Assembly: GCA_020347585.1 (NCBI GenBank)
Contig: CP070733.1
Coordinates: 1,299,309-1,312,400, forward strand
DNA length: 13,092 nucleotides
Direction of reading: 5' to 3'
Origin: Pseudomonadota bacterium
GTDB lineage: Bacteria > Pseudomonadota > Gammaproteobacteria > CAMYNG01
In this document: piece after piece, positions 1-6,313 of the stretch
Layout of the letters: every line of letters starts with the position of its first letter
Numbering within the stretch: position 1 is the first letter of the stretch
Notes under the pieces: generated by a model
What the model was told of the DNA's origin: nothing
The model's input: only the letters and a program-made list of their open reading frames with translations
Database searches by the model: none
Made by a program: the position numbers and the translations under genes

Positions 1-21
1 CCTGATACGCACTGCACTCAT
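1..21 (-). CDS. Possible first codons of the next gene in the nap-like cluster (cut by window start)
   Basis: On the minus strand an ATG at 21-19 follows the second napG-like stop by 35 bases. A good SD (GAGGG, 28-32) lies six bases before it. Only seven codons, reading MSAVRIR, are in the window, so no family can be named. By position and spacing it would be the sixth gene of the operon. In nap clusters such a place is often taken by napD, napB, napL or another accessory gene, but nothing visible supports any of these. The SD and spacing are the only evidence that it is a gene. Confidence 0.4.
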
Positions 22-56
22 CGACTTCCCTCGCTGCATTGTTGCAAACCCCCTGC

Positions 57-665
57 TCACACGCCGTGCCCCGCCACGGTGCCCTCGGTGCGCCTGACGA
101 TCGCGATCGGCAGGCTCGGCTCCGGGCACACCTCGACGCACTGGCCGCAGCCAACGCATCCCTCGAAAACCACCGGGCGGTAGATGTTGGCAAAATCGAA
201 CCCGATGGCCCGCTCGCCCAGCGGGCACACCACCACACAGGCGCCGCACACGCCGCGGTCCACCCACGGGTAACAGGCAACGCGATCGATCTGCGCGATA
301 CCCATGTCCACGTCCTCGATGGGCATTAGCGTCAACGCATCGGTGGGACAGACCTCCATGCACAACCCGCACAGGATGCAGCCCTTTTGCTCCGGATTGA
401 TGTACGGGGTGTTGGCCAGACTGCCTCCCTCGCGCTGGTAGAACAACACACAGCGCGGCGGGCACACCTCACCGCACAGGCCACAGCCGATGCAGGCACG
501 GGCGAATTGATCCGGGTCGGGCAGCGCACCCGGCAGCGGGATGCGCGTGTGCGGCGCCGCTTCGAGCGGCGGCGCAAGGACGCGCGCAATACCGAACGGC
601 AGCGCGGCCGCCGCGCCGGCCACGCTGCCAAGCACCAGGCGACTGACGGCTTCGCGGCGTTTCAT
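57..665 (-). CDS. napG: NapG-like periplasmic ferredoxin, four [4Fe-4S] clusters (second copy)
   Basis: A 202-residue iron-sulfur protein of the NapG/MauM type, expected to carry electrons in the periplasm from the NapH-like membrane protein towards the NapA-type enzyme. Four cysteine groups are visible: C58/61/64/68, C96/99/102/106, C131/140/143/147 (the wide-spaced third group typical of NapG) and C170/173/176/180. The N-terminus, MKRREAVSRL then an Ala/Gly-rich stretch to about residue 35, looks like a Tat signal, but the motif is degenerate, with no Phe-Leu after the arginines. I chose the ATG at 665 because it overlaps the napH stop as ATGA; upstream in-frame sequence is antisense-like and lies inside napH. 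It is a paralogue of the product at 1752-2336: both have a TPYI stretch before a CILC second cluster. Family assignment is firm; direct electron partners are inferred. Confidence 0.88.
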   Translation of the reverse strand: MKRREAVSRLVLGSVAGAAAALPFGIARVLAPPLEAAPHTRIPLPGALPDPDQFARACIGCGLCGEVCPPRCVLFYQREGGSLANTPYINPEQKGCILCGLCMEVCPTDALTLMPIEDVDMGIAQIDRVACYPWVDRGVCGACVVVCPLGERAIGFDFANIYRPVVFEGCVGCGQCVEVCPEPSLPIAIVRRTEGTVAGHGV

Positions 666-1681
666 GCCGCCGCCCCCGTGTCGGATTCGTCCTCGCGCTG
701 CCGGCGACGCCGATAGGCCGATCCCTGATGGCCGGGTCCCTGCGCCGGGTCGTCGCGCACACCCACCTTGAACGTCAACGCATCGACCGGACACACCGCG
801 ATGCAGGCCGAGCAATTGTTGCACTCCTGGCCAAAGCCGTCGCGCATGGGATCGAGCCCGAACTCGCACACCACGTTGCACTTCACACAGTCGTTGCAGT
901 TGTGGACGATGCGCCGGATGCGAAACAGCCGGTAGCGGCCCAGCAGCGAATACAGCGCCCCGCCCGGGCACAGGTAACGGCAAAAACCGCGCCGCGCCAC
1001 CAGCAGGTCGAACAACAGCGTCAACAGAAAGAACACCGCGCCGACGCCGAAGCCGCCCTGCGCGATGGCATAGTAGATCTCCCGCCCTACCAGCGCGGGC
1101 GGATAGATCGCCGCGAAAATCACGCTGCCGCTCACGGCACAGAGCACCAGACCCGCGCCCAGCACCACGTACTTCAGGCGCTTGCTCAGGCGCCGGTCAC
1201 CCAGCGGCACACCGGCACGGCGCAGCCACGCGGCGAATGTCTCGTTCAGCTCGTAGATGAATGTCGCCGGGCAGATCCAGCCGCAGAAAAACCGCCCGAA
1301 GATGATCGTCGCGACAACGGGGATGAGCGCACTCAGCACAAACGCCCAGTGCAATGACAGGCTCGCCGCAATATGCCCCGCCAGGGCCAGGGGATCGCTC
1401 AATGCCAGGCCGAAGAAATTACCGGACCAGGTTGTGCCCTTGATCGCGTCCAGATCACGGGCCGGATCAGAGGTAAACGGCCCGGTCAGCCACTCCATGG
1501 CATCGTATATCAGCCGCTCGCCCGGGGCGAGAAAGTCGTAGGCGTGCGCCGCGACATAGGTCTGGTACAGGTGCAAAAACGGCAGTAGCACCAGTAGTGC
1601 AAACACCAGGCTGAGCGTTAGCCAGCGCAGGCGGTTGAGATGGCGCCACAAAAAAAACGGCTGCTCGTCCGCGGCGTTCAT
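662..1681 (-). CDS. napH: NapH-like membrane iron-sulfur protein (quinol-side electron donor)
   Basis: A 339-residue integral membrane protein of the NapH/NosR-C-terminal/RdxA type. In Nap systems NapH takes electrons from quinol and passes them to NapG. Hydrophobic segments lie near residues 18-38, 111-133, 168-192 and 210-230. Two CxxxCP motifs sit at the membrane edge (FCGWICP, 132-138; FCRYLCP, 233-239). Two [4Fe-4S] groups follow (C262/265/268/272 and C287/290/293/297), the last ending in the usual CPVDAL. A charged tail rich in Arg/Glu/Asp (about 308-336) follows the second cluster. The start at 1681 is the only one possible near the N-terminus: an in-frame TAG lies 12 codons upstream with no start between. 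The only SD-like AGG sits at the tip of a GC-rich inverted repeat touching the start codon. It is separated from the upstream gene by 70 bases and overlaps the downstream gene by four. Confidence 0.92.
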   Translation of the reverse strand: MNAADEQPFFLWRHLNRLRWLTLSLVFALLVLLPFLHLYQTYVAAHAYDFLAPGERLIYDAMEWLTGPFTSDPARDLDAIKGTTWSGNFFGLALSDPLALAGHIAASLSLHWAFVLSALIPVVATIIFGRFFCGWICPATFIYELNETFAAWLRRAGVPLGDRRLSKRLKYVVLGAGLVLCAVSGSVIFAAIYPPALVGREIYYAIAQGGFGVGAVFFLLTLLFDLLVARRGFCRYLCPGGALYSLLGRYRLFRIRRIVHNCNDCVKCNVVCEFGLDPMRDGFGQECNNCSACIAVCPVDALTFKVGVRDDPAQGPGHQGSAYRRRRQREDESDTGAAA

Positions 1682-1703
1682 CGGCGGCGGCCTGCCGCCG
1701 CCG
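1682..1703 (-). promoter_or_regulatory. Perfect GC inverted repeat abutting the napH start codon
   Basis: Two 10-base arms (1682-1691 and 1694-1703, CGGCGGCGGC and its complement) flank two bases. In RNA this would fold as about nine G-C pairs with a four-base loop. It ends directly before the napH ATG. The only SD-like triplet, AGG (complement of 1691-1693), lies in the tip, nine bases before the ATG. The structure could limit napH translation or act as an mRNA processing or stabilising element. The geometry is seen; the function is inferred. Confidence 0.45.
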
Positions 1704-1751
1704 TACGGCGCGCACTATCGTGGATTACTGCGATGTGCTGTTCCACCTGTG

Positions 1752-2336
1752 TCACGCCGGTGCGCCGTCACGATTGGGAATCACACGAATCGCCTGCGGG
1801 ATCTGGATGCAGGAACGTTCACACAGCCCGCAACCCACGCAGGCCGCTAACACCTGCGGTTGCTCGAGCATACCGACACGAATGGCGACGTCCTGCAGCG
1901 GGCAGGCGCGGTAACACACCCCGCAGGTCTTGCCCTGGTACGAGAGGCACAGCGACTGGTCCACGCGCGCATGGCCCATCTTGACGCTGCGCATGATGGG
2001 CCCGGCTTCGCGCCGCAGTTGCTCGAGCGCACCGGTCGGGCAGGCCTGGCCGCACTCCATGCACAGGATACAGGCCTGCTCGCGCGGCACGATGTAGGGC
2101 GTGTCGAGCGAGTCGAGCCCGTTCTCCAGGCCAAAATACTTGATGCAGCGGTTCGGGCAGGCCTCGCCGCACTTGCCGCAGCGAATGCAATTGGCGAGGA
2201 AATCCGCTTCGGCGAGCGCACCGGGCGGGCGCAGGTAACGCAGCGACGGGGCGTGGCGGGCGGCGTTGCCACCGCCCGGTAACAACGCCGTTGCGCCCGC
2301 GCCGGCAAGGGTCCTCAGAAACCTCCTGCTTTCCAT
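1752..2336 (-). CDS. NapG-like periplasmic ferredoxin, four [4Fe-4S] clusters (first copy)
   Basis: A 194-residue NapG-type ferredoxin, probably part of the electron chain between the NapH-like protein and the molybdoenzyme. Cysteine groups are C50/53/56/60, C89/92/95/99, C130/138/141/145 (wide-spaced third group) and C166/169/172/176. The last group lacks the proline that normally follows the fourth cysteine (SCIQ rather than SCP). The N-terminus MESRRFLRTLAGAGA resembles a Tat signal with the spacer residue after the arginine pair missing. The ATG at 2336 has an AGG seven bases upstream and starts 37 bases after the oxidoreductase stop. It is clearly related to, but well diverged from, the product at 57-665. 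The two may form a relay or serve different partners. A NapF-like role is less likely, because NapF is cytoplasmic and lacks a Tat-like leader and the wide-spaced third group. Confidence 0.85.
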   Translation of the reverse strand: MESRRFLRTLAGAGATALLPGGGNAARHAPSLRYLRPPGALAEADFLANCIRCGKCGEACPNRCIKYFGLENGLDSLDTPYIVPREQACILCMECGQACPTGALEQLRREAGPIMRSVKMGHARVDQSLCLSYQGKTCGVCYRACPLQDVAIRVGMLEQPQVLAACVGCGLCERSCIQIPQAIRVIPNRDGAPA

Positions 2337-2373
2337 CTCTCGCCTGTCCTGCCTGCGCGGACCGTGCCGCGCC

Positions 2374-5064
2374 TCAGACCTTCTCGATACGGCACGCCAG
2401 CTTCTTGAAGTCCACCTGCCCGGAGACGATATCCCACACGCGGCTGGAGGTCCCGTTCACCAGCCACTTGTTCTTCTTCGGATCCGCGCTGTCGGCCACC
2501 GAAAGGTTCCAGGGACTGAACATGTAACCCTCGGGCACGCTGTTGCGCGCCGGTTTCACCAGGCTCTTGAGACCCACCTGCGCACGTGCCTCGTAGGAAC
2601 CGCGCCGCGTGATCAGGCGCACCTTGTCACCGTCCTTGATGCCAAGCCCCTTGGCGTCCTTTTCATTCATTTCCACGTACATCTCCGGCACCAGGCGCCG
2701 CGTGGTCGGACTGCGATTGGACTTGGCGGTGTGGAAGTGCTCATAGACCACGCCCAGGCCCAGCCAGTAGGGATACTTGTCCTTGGGCACCTTGTTCCAG
2801 GCCTTGCCGCGGTGCTCCTCGTCCGGCAGATCCGGCGTCAGCGCCATGTCACGCGCCTGCTTGAGCAGCGGAATGTTGTCGATGGTGTAGACGCCCTCCT
2901 TGTGCCCGAACTCCATCAGCTTTTTGGTGATCTCCTTGCGCTTCGAGTAATCCTGCTGGCAGAGCTTCATGTGCACCTTGCCGTCCTTGGTGCGGAAGTA
3001 ACCGTAGGGCCGGTTGTCCCATTGGCCTTCCTGCATCATGTAGCGGCGCTTGGTGCCGCCCCCTTTGGCAATCTCGTAACTCGGGGCCGGCCATTGCACG
3101 CCGCGCAGTTTCTTCAGTTGCTCGTAGGGGGTGACCTTGTCGAGGCGCTCGACCTCGAGCAGGCCGGTCAGGTCGGTATCGGTGCCCGCCGAGGCGCGGA
3201 TCACATCGCGGAATATCTCCTGGGCGTCGTAGAACCCTTTCTTGTCGCGCTTGTAGGGGAAGATCTTGTTGCCGTCCATACCGAGCAGGTCGGCAATCTC
3301 CTTGCCCTTGTCGATCACCATGTCCATATCGGGCAGGCAACCCTTGGGCGGCTCGGCGGCCTTCTCCACGATGTTCAGGCGCCGTTCCGAACTGATGTAG
3401 ACACCGTCGACCTCGCCCCAGGTCGCGGCCGGAAAGATCACGTCGGCATACAGGTTGTTGGGCGCATGGCGGTAGATCTCCTGCACCACGTTGAAGGTCT
3501 TCATCATGGCCGGGCGCACCAGCTTGTGCTGATCGGGGAGATCGATATGCGTTGCATAGACCAGGAACATGGCCTTTACCTCATCCTTCAAGGCACGCTC
3601 CATCATGCCCACCGCAAAGCCCGGGTTCTGCGATTTGAGCGCGGCATCGAGGTTCTTCATGGGCACCCGCCAGGCCTTGGCCATTTTTGCGCGGTGCTTA
3701 TCATCCTTGAGCGGCATGTTAAATGGCAGCCGCCCGGTCAGCCCGCCGGTGAAACGCTCGCCCATGGCGTTAGGCTGCCCGGTCATGGAAAACGGACCGC
3801 AGCCGGGCTTGGCCAGGTTGCCAGTCATGGTCAACAGGTTGACGATGGAAATGATGTTGTGCTGGCCATGGATGTGCTGGTTGTAGCCAATGCCCCACAT
3901 GATGATGACACCGCCATAACCCTTGCCCTTGTGTTCGCCCTTGCTGCGCGCCAAGCGCTTGCGTGTAGCATCGGCAAACATACCGGCAACACGTCTGATC
4001 AACTCAGGTGTAACCTCCTTGCTGCCCATGCGGTCCTGCACCTGCTTCGGGCTGTAGTTCTTCAGCACACCATCGGTGTACTCCTTCCAGCCGGTGGTAT
4101 GGGCCTTCATGAACTCCCAGTCGACGACGTCCTTGTGCTCCTTAAGCAGCACGTGGGCTATGGCGTTGAGGAAACTGATGTCGCCGTTGAGAACCGGAAC
4201 ATGCACCGAGTTTTTCGGATTGATATCCTCGTAGCCCTTGGCCGTGCCCGTGTAACGCGGGTCGACAACCACGGTGGGTATGTCGGATTGTTTCTTGTGA
4301 TCCGCGGCCCGCCAGAAGATGATCGGGTGCGCCTCGCGGGCGTTGTGCCCGAAGTGCATGATCATGTCGCAAAGCTCGATGTCCTCGTAGGCAAGCGGTG
4401 GGGTGTCCGAACCCAGCGTCGCGAAGTAGCCGGTCACCGCCGAGGTCATGCACATGCGCGCGTTGGCCTCGATGGTATTGGAGCCAAGCACGCCCTTCAT
4501 GAACAGGTTTTCCAGATACTGGCCTTCCATGGTCAACTGGCCGGAGCCGTACAGCGCGATGGAATTGCCGGTGTACTTTTTCGCGAGGTGCGCGACCTTG
4601 TGGGCCGTCATATCGGAGGCCTCTTTGTAGGGCACCCGCACGAAATGTTCCTCGTCAAACGATCCCTTGGTCTTGCTGATGTATTCGAGGTTGCCGTGGC
4701 CCGGCTTTTTCCACTCTGCCCACACGTCCTTGCGCACGTAGGCATCGCCGTCCATGCGATCGACATAAATGGGCTCGGCAGCGGTCAGTCCCTTTATGCA
4801 CTGCAGGCCGAAGTTGGTGGGATGGTCCTTGTCAGGCCGCATGGAAACGATCTTGCCATTCTCGACCTGAATGATAGTGCCGCAACCCACACCACAGTAC
4901 GGACATTGTGCCAGCGCGGTCTTGCGCGTGGAGGGGGTTGGCTTGGCGGGTGCCGCCTCGAGTTCGGGATTGTCCGGCGTCAACAGGCTGGCCCCTGCCG
5001 CCGAACCGGTAATAAACGCGCTGCCCTTGAGGAAGCCGCGACGGGTCATTTTTATACGCTTCAT
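2374..5064 (-). CDS. napA: NapA-family periplasmic molybdopterin (Mo-bisMGD) oxidoreductase, probable nitrate reductase
   Basis: An 896-residue catalytic subunit of the Nap/Nas branch of the DMSO reductase superfamily. A clear Tat motif (TRRGFLK, residues 7-13) directs the folded enzyme to the periplasm. The [4Fe-4S] site is C54/57/61 with C89, followed by the conserved electron-relay Lys91 (CIKG). The probable Mo ligand is Cys205 in NARMCMTSAV, matching NARHCMASAV of E. coli NapA as I recall it. Further NapA-like blocks are EAHPI after the cysteine block, PGCGPFSMTGQP, and a molybdopterin dinucleotide-binding C-terminus ending DFKKLACRIEKV. It is about 70 residues longer than E. coli NapA, and REVG in the GQP loop reads RFTG here. 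SD GAGGAG lies six bases before the ATG. The start lies 10 bases after the cytochrome stop. The family is certain. Nitrate is the likely substrate, but another oxyanion cannot be excluded. Confidence 0.9.
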   Translation of the reverse strand: MKRIKMTRRGFLKGSAFITGSAAGASLLTPDNPELEAAPAKPTPSTRKTALAQCPYCGVGCGTIIQVENGKIVSMRPDKDHPTNFGLQCIKGLTAAEPIYVDRMDGDAYVRKDVWAEWKKPGHGNLEYISKTKGSFDEEHFVRVPYKEASDMTAHKVAHLAKKYTGNSIALYGSGQLTMEGQYLENLFMKGVLGSNTIEANARMCMTSAVTGYFATLGSDTPPLAYEDIELCDMIMHFGHNAREAHPIIFWRAADHKKQSDIPTVVVDPRYTGTAKGYEDINPKNSVHVPVLNGDISFLNAIAHVLLKEHKDVVDWEFMKAHTTGWKEYTDGVLKNYSPKQVQDRMGSKEVTPELIRRVAGMFADATRKRLARSKGEHKGKGYGGVIIMWGIGYNQHIHGQHNIISIVNLLTMTGNLAKPGCGPFSMTGQPNAMGERFTGGLTGRLPFNMPLKDDKHRAKMAKAWRVPMKNLDAALKSQNPGFAVGMMERALKDEVKAMFLVYATHIDLPDQHKLVRPAMMKTFNVVQEIYRHAPNNLYADVIFPAATWGEVDGVYISSERRLNIVEKAAEPPKGCLPDMDMVIDKGKEIADLLGMDGNKIFPYKRDKKGFYDAQEIFRDVIRASAGTDTDLTGLLEVERLDKVTPYEQLKKLRGVQWPAPSYEIAKGGGTKRRYMMQEGQWDNRPYGYFRTKDGKVHMKLCQQDYSKRKEITKKLMEFGHKEGVYTIDNIPLLKQARDMALTPDLPDEEHRGKAWNKVPKDKYPYWLGLGVVYEHFHTAKSNRSPTTRRLVPEMYVEMNEKDAKGLGIKDGDKVRLITRRGSYEARAQVGLKSLVKPARNSVPEGYMFSPWNLSVADSADPKKNKWLVNGTSSRVWDIVSGQVDFKKLACRIEKV

Positions 5065-5070
5065 TGTTTT

Positions 5071-5076
5071 CTCCTC
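5071..5076 (-). promoter_or_regulatory. Ribosome binding site of the napA-like gene, overlapping the cytochrome stop codon
   Basis: GAGGAG on the minus strand, six bases before the ATG at 5064, shares two bases with the TGA (5077-5075) that ends the cytochrome gene. Ribosomes finishing the cytochrome would sit on this site, which suggests translational coupling of the two products. Confidence 0.75.
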
Positions 5077-5749
5077 AATTCTTGCTCGGAACGGTGCGCA
5101 GGTAGGTAATGATGTCGTCGATCTCGCGGTCCGACAGGTCCGCGAGAGCCGCCGGCCCCTGGAACCCGAGCATACGGGTGTTCGAGCGCCCTTCCTCGAT
5201 GGTGGTGCGGATAAAGCCGTCGCTCACTTTGTTCAGGAATCCGGCCTTGCCGATAGCGGTGCCAGTGCCACCCGCGGCATAGCCGTCGCCGCCGGGCCCG
5301 TGACAGGTGGAGCAGACCTGCTCAAACCACAACGCACCGAGGCGCGGATCGCCCTGGGCGGCGGGCTGGGCATTGACCTTCGCGGAACGATCGGGGAGCT
5401 GTGCATGTGAGCGCAGGAAGGCAACGATAGCCTGGATATCCTTCTTTCCCAGATGGGCGAACGGCGGCATGCCAGTGCCGGTGCGGCCGTCACGAATGGT
5501 GGACATCAGGAACTTGTCAGTGGAGATGCTCAGAAACTCCTTGTTGGTAAGCGAGGGCGCAAACCCCGGCTTGCCGATCGCATCGGCCTGGTGGCATACG
5601 CCGCAGTTCTGGTTATAAATCTTCTCGCCATTCGCAACCAGCGCAGGGTCTTTCACTGCCGCGCCCGTCTTTGCTGCCATGAGCTGGCCTGACCACGCCA
5701 GGCACAACGACAGGATACTCATTGGTATGAGGTACTTGCGTATTGCCAT
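5075..5749 (-). CDS. Periplasmic dihaem c-type cytochrome (two class I domains, c4-like)
   Basis: A 224-residue secreted cytochrome with a signal peptide (MAIRKYLIPM, hydrophobic to about residue 22, probable cleavage after MAA near 26). It has two class I cytochrome c domains. The haem sites are C49-x2-C52-H53 and C146-x2-C149-H150. Met94 in GTGMPPF and Met193 in TRMLGF are candidate sixth ligands, giving two His/Met haems. This differs from NapB, whose two haems are bis-His and whose fold is not class I. As first gene of the cluster it is the likely electron donor to the NapA-like enzyme. A role in taking electrons from the NapG-like proteins is inferred. The ATG at 5749 is preceded by a purine-rich run (AAGGGGG about nine bases upstream). 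An FNR-like box lies 100 bases upstream of the start. Confidence 0.88.
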   Translation of the reverse strand: MAIRKYLIPMSILSLCLAWSGQLMAAKTGAAVKDPALVANGEKIYNQNCGVCHQADAIGKPGFAPSLTNKEFLSISTDKFLMSTIRDGRTGTGMPPFAHLGKKDIQAIVAFLRSHAQLPDRSAKVNAQPAAQGDPRLGALWFEQVCSTCHGPGGDGYAAGGTGTAIGKAGFLNKVSDGFIRTTIEEGRSNTRMLGFQGPAALADLSDREIDDIITYLRTVPSKN

Positions 5750-5820
5750 CGCTCCCGCCCCCTTTTCTTAAGATTATTAGTGAATACTAAACTCCCACGA
5801 AACCGCAACCGCAGACTCGA

Positions 5821-5826
5821 AACCTA
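5821..5826 (-). promoter_or_regulatory. Possible -10 element of the nap-like operon promoter
   Basis: The minus-strand hexamer TAGGTT matches the TATAAT consensus at only three positions. Its centre is 32 bases from the centre of the FNR-like box, the spacing expected when FNR sits at -41.5 and replaces the -35 element. The start of transcription would fall near 5814, giving a leader of about 65 bases. This is inference from spacing. Confidence 0.35.
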
Positions 5827-5848
5827 GCCCACGCAATGTCCATCAACA

Positions 5849-5862
5849 TTGATCCAGGTTAA
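5849..5862 (-). promoter_or_regulatory. FNR/ANR/DNR-like binding site
   Basis: TTGATCCAGGTTAA on the plus strand matches the FNR family pattern TTGAT-N4-ATCAA in the first half perfectly and in three of five positions in the second; against the GTCAA variant seen in ANR/DNR boxes it matches four of five. It is 100 bases upstream of the cytochrome start. Such a site would switch the cluster on under low oxygen or, with a DNR-type regulator, in response to nitrogen oxides. The motif is seen; the regulator is inferred. Confidence 0.55.
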
Positions 5863-5873
5863 GTGATAACAAA

Positions 5874-5900
5874 AGTTTCGCAGTCGAATACTGCGAAACT
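5874..5900 (-). terminator. Perfect 11-bp inverted repeat with T-rich tail on the minus strand: terminator or operator
   Basis: Arms AGTTTCGCAGT (5874-5884) and ACTGCGAAACT (5890-5900) enclose five bases. On the minus strand the hairpin runs straight into TTTTGTTAT, so it could end transcription of the two small genes at 6056-6573 before the nap-like promoter. Its centre is 31 bases upstream of the FNR-like box centre, so it could equally be an operator for a dimeric regulator of the cluster. The sequence alone does not decide. Confidence 0.5.
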
Positions 5901-6055
5901 GCCGCTCGCCGGACGTCTTTTTCTTTCGTTAGTATAGGGTAGAAAAGTAGTCGGCACGTGCCGTCGCCGATGTATCGGTGCGCCGCGTCAACGGCTCAGG
6001 GGTGGAGACAGGATATTGGAGGGAAACTTAGAGACAGATCCGGCCGCGCTTGGCC

Positions 6056-6313
6056 TCACGCGCCGCCGAGCGGCTCATTGCGCTTGCGGTAGGCGCCGCG
6101 CCGGGCGCAGTACATTACTACCCGGGGATCGACACCGGCAGCGACGAGGTCCTCGGCCAATCGGGTGAACGCACGCAGGGTCTCACCATCAGAGAGCGCC
6201 GCCGCATTGTGAAGGAACGACCAGAGCTCCGGCTCGGTAACTTGCTTGTCCTGCCCGGGCTGAGCGCGGCGTTGGACAGCCCTTCGGTACGACTGAAAAT
6301 CGATGACGCTCAT
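6056..6313 (-). CDS. Small soluble protein of unknown function (85 aa)
   Basis: I do not recognise this protein. It starts at an ATG that shares one base with the stop of the upstream small membrane protein gene (TAATG), which argues strongly for a real, coupled gene. The product is basic near both ends (YRRAVQRRAQ at about 9-18; RRGAYRKR at 71-78) and has an acidic middle likely to be helical (about 28-60, LWSFLHNAAALSDGETLRAF then RLAEDLVAAG). It has one cysteine (Cys69) and no signal peptide or membrane segment. A plus-strand frame across the same bases (6050-6316) has no SD or partner gene and looks like its shadow. It might be a regulator or adaptor for the neighbouring membrane protein; that is speculation. 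Confidence 0.6.
   Translation of the reverse strand: MSVIDFQSYRRAVQRRAQPGQDKQVTEPELWSFLHNAAALSDGETLRAFTRLAEDLVAAGVDPRVVMYCARRGAYRKRNEPLGGA

Larger units (their letters stand above)
5750..6055. other. Intergenic control region of the nap-like cluster
   Basis: 306 bases without a convincing gene. It holds the FNR/ANR-like box (5849-5862), a weak matching -10 element (5821-5826), the 11-bp inverted repeat (5874-5900) and a 12-base perfect palindrome CGGCACGTGCCG (5952-5963). The bases around 5761-5800 and 5861-5945 are AT-richer than the coding regions. From about 5964 to 6055 I see only short GC-rich self-complementary stretches and no start codon with an SD leading into an open frame. Confidence 0.6.

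Noticed and set aside
57..983. Extension of the second napG-like gene back to an ATG at 983 (308 residues)
   Set aside because: The extra 106 residues lie inside napH in another frame and are low-complexity. The ATG at 665 overlaps the napH stop and begins a Tat-like leader.
2266..5109. A 947-codon open frame on the plus strand opposite the NapA-like gene
   Set aside because: It is the antisense of a strongly recognised minus-strand gene. The translation is rich in His, Leu, Val and Arg with no recognisable family; open antisense frames are common in GC-rich DNA.
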